Shown here piece by piece: positions 9,716-17,563 of a stretch of DNA of 20,759 nt. A program made the translations under genes and the position numbers. Within the stretch, counting starts at the first letter, position 1, and every line of letters starts with the position of its first letter. The DNA lies in contig JAUCBJ010003336.1 of assembly GCA_032718475.1 (NCBI GenBank), forward strand, positions 1-20,759, in the 5' to 3' direction. Source of the DNA: Nemertoderma westbladi. Its lineage: Eukaryota > Xenacoelomorpha > Nemertodermatida > Nemertodermatidae. The notes beneath the pieces were generated by a model. It was given only the letters and a program-made list of their open reading frames with translations, had not been told where the DNA came from and ran no database searches.

Positions 9716-9862
9716 TAGTCCATGGGCCAGCCAGCATAGGGGATACTTTTTGGTAACCACCCGGAACTTATATTTTTGGGAAGACCTCGCTTCTGGCCAT
9801 TCATTTTGATATGATAACAAATCTGAATCGGTAGCTGACTTGGTGTTATCACCGGTTGTCAT
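9716..9862 (-). CDS. short open frame conserved in both palindrome arms (left copy)
   Basis: This is the mirror copy of the frame at 16384. It has Val for Met and Leu for Gln at two sites near the end of the shared part, and at least one synonymous change (GCG/GCT). It reads toward GALK2 on the same strand. I considered whether it is an upstream GALK2 exon, but it has no match to the GALK2 N-terminus, and exon 1 with its own ATG is a better fit. Confidence 0.22.
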
Positions 9863-10297
9863 GGAAATGGTAAAACAACAAACATGATGTAGTATTCTAA
9901 TAACTCAATATAAATTCATCGCATCTTTTGAAAAAGATAGCTACTGGTCTAACAATTCTAAATGTGACATAAAATTCTGGAATATAATTATTGTTACCAT
10001 GGGAATGCTGCTAAATGAAAACTGACATGTTTTAGAAAAATAGCTACCATTCTAGAACAATACCATTATTTTAAAAACAAATTACCACATTTTAATGAAT
10101 ATTAGTTTTGGAAAATTTTGGTATACTGAGAGCTAAACCTGTTTTGTTATAACGGTGATATATGGTTCCAAAGATATACCCATGTTTGAAATATTTTTAT
10201 TTTTCATAACTTTAATCTCATTCCACTCTGTTTCAAAATAATGACTTTAACAAATATTTATTTCAATCAAAAACAATCAGATGTGACTACAAATCAC

Positions 10298-10309
10298 TTT
10301 AAAATGACA
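10298..10309 (+). repeat. 12-bp target site duplication, left copy
   Basis: TTTAAAATGACA directly abuts the (TAG)n tail end of the LINE and is identical to 11551-11562. Confidence 0.93.
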
Positions 10310-11550
10310 CTACTACTACTACTAGGATCGGCATGCTGCATTGCAGCTGCATTTTTAAGAATGCTGTGCCGGCTTGTCAACAAAATTGCACCGCCATAAC
10401 TCCCTATCACCCATGACATTTGCTAGATCATCCGCATCTTCAAGGCCAGTGTCCTTTAAGATGCGTCTCAAGAAAGTCATGGGCTGTCCACCATGCTTAT
10501 TCACTCCATGAGGCTGCCAAAGTACAAGATTATGCACTGGCTGGTCCTCACGGCGAAAGCAATGTCCTGCAAAGCGGAGGCGATTTTGTTCTAGTGTCAA
10601 GCTTGGGGGAACCAATGAGACACCTCCAATGTTATATAGTGTCTGGTTGGAGATGTGTGCATTGTACTTGACACAATGTACCCGGCGTAGCATTCTTGTG
10701 AATGTGCCATCCAGAGATTTGGTGTCCTCAGCAGTTAGAGCCCAGCATGGACTCCCGTAGAGGAGTACTGGAACTACTGCTGCTCTAAATAATCGGACCT
10801 TAAGTTTCCGATTAATTCTAGGTGACTTCCAAATCCTGGAAAGCCTATTCAAGGCTGCCCATGCCTTTCCCTTACGTATTCGAAGGTCCTCACCTGACCT
10901 CCGGATCCATGATCCCAGGTAACAGAAGTCGTCCACATGCTCAAGCATACCATCCTCTGAGCTTAAGCTCATCCGATCAGAGACTTGCTGACGACTTTCA
11001 AAGTTAACTGTCAGAATTTTGGTCTTTCTGGAGTTAATAAAAAGACCAACACTAGAAGCAGCATGTTCTAATGAGCTGAGGAGCCGTTGAGCTCCCTCTA
11101 ATGATTCTGAGAGTACTCCTAAGTCATCAGCAAAGTCTAGATCAGTTAGGTACTTGGCAGGATTTCCTCGACTTCTGGAGCCAGTAGGTGGAGTTATCAT
11201 CACCCCATCATCATTATGATGATCTAAGGACATGCGTAGAACATAGTCAACCACAATAATGAACAAGAATGGTGCAAGTGTGTCTCCTTGGAGGACGCCC
11301 CATAACACTTCAAATGGTTCTGTGTCACCGTCAACAGTAGACACAAATGTTGTCGAACCATCGTATACTGATCTGATTGCTGCAATAATTTCATCAGGAA
11401 TCCCATATAATGAAAGTATGCTGAACATACGTGAGCGAGAGACTGAATCAAAGGCCTTGAAGAAGTCAACAAAGATAACAGCCAGATGCCTGTCTTTCTT
11501 TTTTGATAACTCTTCAATTATCCTTCTAAGTGCCAAAATGGGCTCCATGG
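10310..11550 (-). mobile_element. 5'-truncated RTE-like LINE insertion with 12-bp TSD
   Basis: The 1241-bp insert is flanked by identical copies of TTTAAAATGACA at 10298-10309 and 11551-11562. The right arm of the palindrome shows the uninterrupted site with a single copy of this 12-mer. On the minus strand the insert begins CCATGGAGCCC, within the reverse transcriptase coding region. It ends with a very short 3' UTR and a (TAG)5 tail. 5' truncation, a variable-length duplication and a simple-repeat tail are standard signs of target-primed reverse transcription. Confidence 0.93.
10355..11548 (-). CDS. LINE reverse transcriptase, C-terminal 397 residues, 5'-truncated
   Basis: This frame encodes the C-terminal part of a non-LTR retrotransposon polymerase, which copies its RNA into DNA at a nicked chromosomal site. 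Motif A, VDFFKAFDS, is at residues 27-35 with the catalytic Asp at 28. GVLQGDTLAPFLF is at 84-96, and the catalytic FADD box is at 139-142. LYGSPCWAL (263-271) and the RLRFAGHCFRRE segment belong to the C-terminal region common in RTE-type elements. The endonuclease and N-terminal RT motifs are absent because the copy is 5'-truncated, and the ATG at its start is an internal Met. No stop or frameshift interrupts the frame, so the insertion is probably young. The clade assignment to RTE is from memory of motifs, not from a search. Confidence 0.9.
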   Translation of the reverse strand: MEPILALRRIIEELSKKKDRHLAVIFVDFFKAFDSVSRSRMFSILSLYGIPDEIIAAIRSVYDGSTTFVSTVDGDTEPFEVLWGVLQGDTLAPFLFIIVVDYVLRMSLDHHNDDGVMITPPTGSRSRGNPAKYLTDLDFADDLGVLSESLEGAQRLLSSLEHAASSVGLFINSRKTKILTVNFESRQQVSDRMSLSSEDGMLEHVDDFCYLGSWIRRSGEDLRIRKGKAWAALNRLSRIWKSPRINRKLKVRLFRAAVVPVLLYGSPCWALTAEDTKSLDGTFTRMLRRVHCVKYNAHISNQTLYNIGGVSLVPPSLTLEQNRLRFAGHCFRREDQPVHNLVLWQPHGVNKHGGQPMTFLRRILKDTGLEDADDLANVMGDRELWRCNFVDKPAQHS

Positions 11551-11562
11551 TTTAAAATGACA
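11551..11562 (+). repeat. 12-bp target site duplication, right copy
   Basis: TTTAAAATGACA directly abuts the truncated 5' end of the LINE. The sequence continues AGTGACATCT, as in the uninterrupted site in the right palindrome arm near 14562-14583. Confidence 0.93.
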
Positions 11563-11599
11563 AGTGACATCTAAATGGAATTTCAGACAACACTCCTTC

Positions 11600-11690
11600 A
11601 CAGGTTACCATGACTACCACACAGATGCAATTGAAGAAGACTCAGATATGACACAAATAAATGACTTGACACCTACCACAAAAGAGAGGT
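11600..11690 (+). pseudogene. exon-like acidic segment, left-arm copy
   Basis: Between CTTCACAG and AG|GTTAGT lies a stretch matching the right-arm copy at 14452-14545 in reverse complement. The left copy has one base less in the ACCACACAGATG region, which breaks the ATG-initiated frame. The neighbouring frame stays open (DAIEEDSDMTQINDLTPTTK). It points toward the palindrome centre. I do not recognise the protein. Confidence 0.3.
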
Positions 11691-12305
11691 TAGTTCTTTC
11701 AGTATATTTACTTCAATTTATATATTTATCATACAGTAATTGTTCCTAGATGATTTCTGCAAATATGATTCCTTCGATAATGACATTTTTGAATACTAAA
11801 TCCTCTTTATATAATAATAAATACATAATTATGTATGTACGTATTCTTAATTGTATGCGATGATGTCATCCGAGCAAACAGAGAATTCTTAGTCGAGTAG
11901 GTAATGTATGTGATACAATTACTGCTGTATTAGAAATCACCTTCATCATCTGAGGTGTCAAGTGCATCAGTTCATTCCAATTCCGCCTCCTTCCATTTGG
12001 TGCATTACTTGAATTTGTACAACTCAATGCAATGAAGTTTAATTTGTAGGCAGATACGTTCGTGGTTTACATGACGTAGTAAAATTTCAATGCCGCAGAG
12101 AGAGAGAGAGGATTGATGATGGAGCTGGAAGAACATACATCCAATTAGGTATTATCATATCCTCCTCATCTAACAGACAGACCTACAGTATAATGGGAGA
12201 AGGTACATTGATGATGGATACTAAACTTTTTTCCAAATATACGCTTGGTAGTTTGGCTTTGGATATATACGTGTATAAACAATACTTACAAGGTGGCAGC
12301 AAAGG

Positions 12306-12614
12306 TTGACTCGATTTCTCCACTTTTTGAGATTAAAAGACGATACTGAAGCACGTAAGAATAATATAGACATCAGTGCAGAGGCAGGTTTCACTGAAAG
12401 GGATGGTGAGGGGGGGGGGGGGTTATCTAATAGCAAACGTCAAAGACTAGATCAAGTATGTGACATTCATATTCGAGATGATAATGAGGGTGTCGGCAAT
12501 AAATGGACACAAATCAATGCCATCATGACCTTCAACCAACTCAAATACATTACAAGGGATGAAAACGATGTCCTAAAAATGCCAGGTTTATCAAAAGTGT
12601 GGATCTCTAAGTAG
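12306..12614 (+). CDS. hypothetical 102-residue open frame in the inner palindrome
   Basis: The frame starts in the end of the left inner arm and runs through the loop to a stop at 12614. It encodes a hydrophilic protein with a basic stretch, SNSKRQRLDQ, and a Gly run that is only the translation of a 13-base poly(G) tract. I recognise no domain. The homologous right arm does not preserve an equivalent frame that I can see. It may be a remnant of an element-encoded protein or a chance open frame. Confidence 0.2.
   Translation: MTRFLHFLRLKDDTEARKNNIDISAEAGFTERDGEGGGGLSNSKRQRLDQVCDIHIRDDNEGVGNKWTQINAIMTFNQLKYITRDENDVLKMPGLSKVWISK
12410..12422 (+). repeat. 13-base poly(G) tract
   Basis: Thirteen G residues occur within the hypothetical frame at 12306-12614. 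Any length error here would change that frame. Confidence 0.9.
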
Positions 12615-13556
12615 AATAACGCATTGTAACATGAACACTATATCAGATAATCTTGGACCTGACTTATGCATAATAATTATTGCTTTACATGAATATCAGA
12701 AGTTAATGACGTGAACGAGCTTCGGTATCGTCTTTTCTGCTCAAAACATGGAGAAATTGAGTCAACCTTGCTGCCACCTTGTAAATATTGTTTAAAGAGA
12801 GACACCTATCCCGAGCCAACTACCAATCGTATATAAGCTTAGTACCCATCATCAATGTATCTTCTCCCATAGGTCTGGGATGGCTGTTAGATGAGGAGGA
12901 TATGGTAATACCTGGTTGGATGTATGTTCTACCAGCTCCATAATATATCTGCCTGTATCTGCCTACAAAACAAACATCAACATCATTGCATTGAGTTGTG
13001 CAAATTCAAGTCATGTACCAACAGGAAGGAAGCGAAATTTGAATAAACTGAAGCTCTTGACGTGATTTTTGACTAACATATTTGCACTACTTGTTTTATT
13101 CGTACCCCAGGTGACACTTTAAAAAATACCAAAAAATTTCTATAATCGCTTTCAGCATCCAAAAAAACCGCTATATATCGCAAATAAATTAATTTTAGTG
13201 AATTATGAAAACTATTGAAAATCTTAGTACGAAAGTACTGGAGATGGGTGCCATAAAGGGAGCACAGCACGAAAACTATAACATGACCATGTAAATGGCG
13301 TTTGCTCTGTTGGATAACCCATTAAATTTTAGGAAAAGTCATGAAATCTCGATTTTCCAAACAAACCTTACTCAAAGATACAGATTAATTACAAAGTTAT
13401 ACCGGGCGCGTATTCCCAATCCTTACACTACTAGGAACACCTCTTGCATTAACACCTAATGAGTTATTATTTGATTGGACGTTGAAATCATGGAAGGAAT
13501 GGAAAGAGGGGGTCGAACTAGTGTAAGAGTTTTATAAAGTGCTTCAAACAAAGCAA

Positions 13557-13612
13557 GATAAATAAAATAAAATAAAATAAAATAAAATAATAAATAATCC
13601 AAATAAAATAAA
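13557..13612 (+). repeat. AAATA pentanucleotide microsatellite
   Basis: Repeated AAATA units run with interruptions (TAAATAATCC) toward the end. The tract lies just inside the inner end of the left palindrome arm. Confidence 0.9.
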
Positions 13613-13715
13613 CTCTTAAAACCTCTAGATGTCTAGATGGCGCGCTAGTGCAGTTCGATGCACACGAATAGCAGACGGACTATTCATAAGCAATTACTAT
13701 ACTGTACAGTACTAT

Positions 13716-13992
13716 AATAGGCCTGCTGCATTGAAACTGCACATTGAGATGCTATGCCAGTTTGGCAAAAGTATTTGCCACAACCATGCAATCCACAATT
13801 GGCAAGCCAAATGCCGCGTACATTAAGAATTCTATACCGGCTTATCAACAAAGTTGCACCGCCACAATTCCCTATCCCCCATGACTTTCGTGAGATTAGC
13901 TGCATCTTAAGAAAGTCATGGGCTGTCCATCATGCTTATTTATTTTCTCTATGGGGCTGCCAAAGCACAATATTGTGCGCAGTGTGGTCCTT
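13716..13992 (-). pseudogene. old 3' fragment of the same RTE-like LINE family
   Basis: This stretch aligns with the 3' end of the LINE at 10331-10545, for example CTGCTGCATTG, GGCTTATCAACAAAGTTGCACCGCC and AAGAAAGTCATGGGCTGTCCA. On the minus strand it encodes the HDGQPMTFLR segment, equivalent to HGGQPMTFLR in the intact copy, followed by stops and deletions. It carries an extra partial repeat of its 3' UTR near 13720-13770. It lies in the spacer of the large palindrome and is far more decayed than the copy in the left arm. Confidence 0.8.
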
Positions 13993-14314
13993 ATGTGTGG
14001 GGGTAGCTCATGCAGCCCTGTATAAACCATAACCCAATGTTCTACTGCCTAGAATAATATCAAATGTTAAGTCTACTCATCTAATACTGTTGGTGTAATA
14101 ACCCTTACATGATTTCACCCAATTTCTCCATTCCTTACAGCGTTTGGAACACTTTCTACTGTACCTGCAAACTGAGTATAAAACTCTTACACTAGTTCGA
14201 CCCCTAACTCCATTCCTTACATGATTTTTTCCTACAAGTGTAAGGTTTGGGAATACGCCCCCCGGCCCAAGTAGGATTAAGTATTTAGGGGGATTTAGTT
14301 TGTATTTTGAGGAT

Positions 14315-14545
14315 TTAGTATTCAAAAATGTCATTATCGAAGGAATCATCTTCCCCATCCTCTTCATCCATCTTCATCATCCTCTAGGAACAATTACTGT
14401 ATGATAAATATATAAATTGAAGTGAATATACTGAAAGAACTAACCTCTCTTTTGTGGTAGGTGTCAAGTCATTTGTTTGTGTCATATCTGAGTCATCTTC
14501 AATTGCATCTGTAGTGGTAGTCATGGTAACCTGTGAAGGAGTGTT
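14315..14545 (-). CDS. possible two-exon acidic small protein, right-arm copy
   Basis: On the minus strand, ATG at about 14545 opens MTTTTDAIEDDSDMTQTNDL, then TPTTKER, up to a strong donor AG|GTTAGT. A phase-compatible acceptor near GTTCCTAGAG|G would continue MMKMDEEDGEDDSFDNDIFE to a Tyr and a stop at about 14315. Both the first exon and the DSFDNDIFEY terminus are recognisable in the left arm, although that copy has a 1-base shift and a deletion. The product would be about 48 residues and strongly acidic. I recognise no family, and splicing here is inferred. Confidence 0.25.
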
Positions 14546-14715
14546 GTCTGAAATTCCACTTAGATGTCACTTGTCATTTTAAAGTGATTTGTAGTCACAT
14601 CTGATTGTTTTTTATTGACATAAATATTTGTTATAAAGTCATTATTTTGAAACAGAGTGGAAAGAGATTAAATTGATGAAAAATAAAAATATTTCAAACA
14701 TGGGTATATCTTTGG

Positions 14716-14722
14716 AACCATA
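14716..14722 (+). repeat. 7-bp duplication at the dimer insertion, left copy
   Basis: AACCATA precedes the inserted dimer and recurs at 16079-16085. The left arm, near 10160-10170, has the uninterrupted site once in reverse complement (TATGGTT). The exact limits are ambiguous by a few bases because the inserted unit ends in CATAAG. Confidence 0.75.
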
Positions 14723-16078
14723 AGATGATAATTGATGTTAACGACATACTGACTAACAGGGGGGTTTGGTATGTATATATTAAATTAAGTTAAAGGAAGA
14801 ACAGGAGTCTTACACCCCCAATAAAAATATAGAATCAGGACATTTAGCCCAAAATATTTCTCGACCCCTAGGGTCATCGAAGAACAACAAACACACAAAC
14901 ACAAAACAAATATAAATACATGCTAAACATACAGGTATGTGTCGCAACCCTAACCCTAAGCCTACCCGCCATGCACTAAATGATACCGTTAATAACTGCA
15001 CAATAGCTAAGCCTATATTCTATAAGAAAATATATGACAATTTTGTCGCCGTGAAAGGGGTATGCCTGAGGCAAAAATAATTAATTTGTGAAAAATATGG
15101 TTGCGTTTCAGTGTCTTGGACCAGTACGCGCTAATCCTCGACACCTCGTCAGCTGGACAGGGAATTAGCTAAGCCTATCTATAATGCAACAATGACCTAA
15201 ACTAATCGCACCATCAACTCTGTTACCACCTAGCCCAAAACAGAAGTCAGACCACAGAACACAGGAACCCTATAGGCCTATGGTAAGTAAATATGTTACC
15301 AATGGGAAACTGGTGGAATGCTAGGGCACACACACAGTACAAAATTTAAATAAGATTTTATGATTTGCAGTAATGTCGGAATTGTGCTCCACTTTCATAA
15401 GATGATAATTGATGTTAACGACATACTGACTAACAGGGGGGTTTGGTATGTATATATTAAATTAAGTTAAAGGAAGAACAGGAGTCTTACACCCCCAATA
15501 AAAATATAGAATCAGGACATTTAGCCCAAAATATTTCTCGACCCCTAGGGTCATCGAAGAACAACAAACACACAAACACAAAACAAATATAAATACATGC
15601 TAAACATACAGGTATGTGTCGCAACCCTAACCCTAAGCCTACCCGCCATGCACTAAATGATACCGTTAATAACTGCACAATAGCTAAGCCTATATTCTAT
15701 AAGAAAATATATGACAATTTTGTCGCCGTGAAAGGGGTATGCCTGAGGCAAAAATAATTAATTTGTGAAAAATATGGTTGCGTTTCAGTGTCTTGGACCA
15801 GTACGCGCTAATCCTCGACACCTCGTCAGCTGGACAGGGAATTAGCTAAGCCTATCTATAATGCACCAATGACCTAAACTAATCGCACCATCAACTCTGT
15901 TACCACCTAGCCCAAAACAGAAGTCAGACCACAGAACACAGGAACCCTATAGGCCTATGGTAAGTAAATATGTTACCAATGGGAAACTGGTGGAATGCTA
16001 GGACACACACACAGTACAAAATTTAAATAAGATTTTATGATTTGCAGTAATGTCGGAATTTTGCTCCACTTTCATAAG
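14723..16078. mobile_element. head-to-tail dimer of a 677-bp unit inserted in the right arm
   Basis: Two tandem copies, about 14725-15401 and 15402-16078, differ at only three positions that I noticed. These are AATGCAACAATG/AATGCACCAATG, CTAGGGCACA/CTAGGACACA and GGAATTGTGC/GGAATTTTGC. The insertion has 7-bp flanking duplications and is absent from the left arm. The unit has no terminal inverted repeats, no TG...CA LTR ends and no convincing gene. The 63-codon minus frame in each copy (ends 15001 and 15678) includes a hydrophobic stretch, but nothing identifies it as real. Confidence 0.9.
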
Positions 16079-16085
16079 AACCATA
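16079..16085 (+). repeat. 7-bp duplication at the dimer insertion, right copy
   Basis: AACCATA follows the second 677-bp unit and leads back into palindrome-arm sequence (TATCACCGTTATAAC). Confidence 0.75.
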
Positions 16086-16383
16086 TATCACCGTTATAAC
16101 AAAACAGGATTAGCTCTCAGTATACCAAAATTTTCCAAAACTAATATTCAATAAAATGTGGTAATTTGTTTTTAAAATAATGGTATTGTTCTAGAATGGT
16201 AGCTATTTTTCTAAAACAGGTCAGTTTTCATTTATCAGCGTTCCCATAGTAACAATAATTATATTCCAGAATTTGATGTCACATTTAGAATTAGTAGACC
16301 AGTAGCTATATTTTTCAAAAGATGCGATGAATTTATATTGAGTTATTAGAATACTACATCATGTTTGTTGTTTTACCATTTCC

Positions 16384-16623
16384 ATGACAACCGGTGATAA
16401 CACCAAGTCAGCTACCGATTCAGATTTGTTATCATATCAAAATGAATGGCCAGAAGCTAGGTCTTCCCAAAAATATAAGTTCCGGATGGTTACCAAAAAG
16501 TATCCCCAATGCTGGCTGGCCCATGGACTAATGCTACAGTTCTATCCCAGTATCCACGATATAAAAACAAATCTAATATTATTAGTAGATATGTACTGTA
16601 AGTATATGCGATATACAATATAA
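16384..16623 (+). CDS. short open frame conserved in both palindrome arms (right copy)
   Basis: The frame starts MTTGDNTKSATDSDLLSYQN. The left arm carries it on the minus strand from 9862, and the two differ by only a few residues over the first 49 codons. The conserved part ends at the palindrome edge, after which each copy reads into different flanking sequence, so the C-termini are not homologous. It may be a 5' coding segment of an element gene cut at the edge, or simply a product of recent duplication. I recognise no domain. Confidence 0.25.
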   Translation: MTTGDNTKSATDSDLLSYQNEWPEARSSQKYKFRMVTKKYPQCWLAHGLMLQFYPSIHDIKTNLILLVDMYCKYMRYTI

Positions 16624-17500
16624 AATAAGTATGTAGGATGATGATTTTAAAATACATAAAATAAATTAAAATAAGTATAATAATTATTAAGAGCACACTT
16701 AATAATTATTAAGAGCGCACTAGGTAATTCTTGAATTGATTGGTTGGACTGATTTGGCGGGAAGTTCAACCCTGCAAACCACATCTGAAGTAAAAACATT
16801 TGGTGATTGCTTGGTTTATGCTCAAAAACGTTTGTTGCTTGCTTAGTGCTTTTACAGTCTAAATAGTGTAATTTTGCTATGTTATTTAAATGTTATTCTA
16901 GCAAATATTTCCAACCTTGAATTGCTACATATAAACATTTTTCAAACATTTTGACATAGCAACCATGTCATAAAATTAAATAACCCTCCAAAATTTCAAA
17001 CAAACTGCCAAACAGTCTGATTATATTCTTTGGTTAGCGGTTACTGGGTTAGGACTAGTCATTACACTGCTCTTTTACTGCAAAACAGCAGCAACTGCCA
17101 AATGATCTACCAGTACTACCTGCTGAGATGGCCTGTCTGTCTGTGGCCCTGTGGGTAGGCAACTGGGCAAGGCAGCAAGAATTAACTTAACTGAACTGCC
17201 TTTACTTTAAGCCTTATACAAATAAATAGGAGTTAATGCGACTGTAATTTCCCAGGTACGTAGCCCATGACGTCCACGAAAGAAATTGAACGTCGGTTCA
17301 TATTTGGTATTCTTTCCTGCAAATCTGAAATCTATGAAATATCGTAATTTATCAAATTGAGACGTTCACATTAGGTAATTTAATGTCCTAACTTTTTACA
17401 ACATTGAATATGAACCAAAACAAATTTATTTTTATTTTTTTGTGCCTAAATACCTACGTTGTTTGAATGTTTATGAACGTTCAAACATAATTTACCTTAT
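16531..17500. other. AT-rich intergenic stretch
   Basis: No gene or recognisable element is visible. It contains a tandem pair of 22-bp units at 16679-16722 and an imperfect hairpin GTTTGAATG / CGTTCAAAC at 17461-17486. Confidence 0.6.
16679..16722 (+). repeat. two tandem 22-bp units
   Basis: AATAATTATTAAGAGCACAC is followed by TT, then repeated as AATAATTATTAAGAGCGCAC with TA. The two units differ at two positions. Confidence 0.85.
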
Positions 17501-17507
17501 TAGGCAT

Positions 17508-17563
17508 CAAGGCATGTCAATAAATGTCCGGTTTAATGTCCGGTTGTCAAGGCATGTCCGGTT
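17508..17563 (+). repeat. short nested direct repeats at the 5' end of the second LINE
   Basis: CAAGGCATGTC occurs at 17508-17518 and 17548-17558. ATGTCCGGTT occurs three times, at 17524, 17536 and 17554, and each time gives Met-Ser-Gly in the open frame. This looks like slippage or scrambled duplication at a breakpoint. Confidence 0.85.

Larger units (their letters stand above)
11955..13066. mobile_element. inner palindrome, about 1.1 kb, older inverted-repeat element
   Basis: Arm 11955-12356 is matched in reverse complement by 12713-13066. Shared stretches include CAACTCAATGCAATGA, CATATCCTCCTCATCTAACAG and ACATTGATGATGG. The arms differ by substitutions and small indels, roughly 80% identical by eye, so they are older than the outer palindrome. 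The loop (12357-12712) contains an open frame of unknown function. It could be a foldback-type element or a transposon with very long inverted repeats. Confidence 0.75.
11807..13403. other. 1.6-kb block present only in the left palindrome arm
   Basis: The left arm departs from the right arm at about 11806 and rejoins it at about 13404. The block contains the inner palindrome (11955-13066) and AT-rich flanks. I see no target duplication at its ends, so it may be an insertion in the left arm or a deletion in the right. Confidence 0.6.
9716..13549. repeat. left arm of large palindrome (interrupted)
   Basis: Segments 9716-10297, 11563-11806 and about 13404-13549 match, in reverse complement and in order, segments of the right arm at 14142-16530. 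Identity in the outer part is about 95% by eye. The outer end is TAGTCCATGGGCCAGCC, and its mirror at the other end is GGCTGGCCCATGGACTA. The arm is broken by a LINE (10310-11550) and by a 1.6-kb block (about 11807-13403). I see no clear target duplication outside the palindrome. Confidence 0.85.
9716..16530. mobile_element. foldback-like composite element with nested insertions
   Basis: With insertions removed, this is two arms of about 1 kb in opposite orientation around a spacer of about 590 bp (13550-14141). That layout resembles foldback transposons, whose hallmark is very long inverted repeats; such elements are known from sea urchins (TU elements) and flies. I see no transposase. A segmental inverted duplication of host DNA would look similar, and the absence of visible flanking duplications leaves this open. 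Confidence 0.5.
14142..16530. repeat. right arm of large palindrome (interrupted)
   Basis: Segments 14142-14722 and 16079-16530 are the reverse complement of the left arm. They are split by the 1356-bp dimer insertion at 14723-16078. The right arm lacks the LINE and the inner-palindrome block seen on the left. It has about 45 bp near 14270-14310 that the left arm lacks. Confidence 0.85.

Noticed and set aside
9646-9862. MTTGDNTKSAT frame as the first exon of GALK2
   Set aside because: It is duplicated in the palindrome's other arm and does not resemble the GALK2 N-terminus. The 9286-9365 exon fits by phase, donor and position.
10420-11555. Plus-strand frames opposite the LINE reverse transcriptase
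   Set aside because: They are antisense shadows of the intact RT frame.
13073-13270. 65-codon minus frame beside the inner palindrome
   Set aside because: It lies in AT-rich sequence, has no homology that I recognise and no conserved partner.
14077-14367. 96-codon minus frame in the right palindrome arm
   Set aside because: It overlaps the proposed acidic exon in another frame and is not preserved in the left arm. It also contains a locally repeated non-coding motif (ATTCCTTACATGATTT).
14810-15678. Two identical 63-codon minus-strand frames with a hydrophobic stretch
   Set aside because: They are identical only because the 677-bp unit is duplicated. No start context, homology or neighbouring coding signal supports a gene.
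14723-16078. Dimer interpreted as a pair of LTRs of a retrotransposon
   Set aside because: The copies are directly adjacent with no internal region, lack TG...CA ends, and are flanked by a 7-bp duplication, not the usual 4-6 bp.
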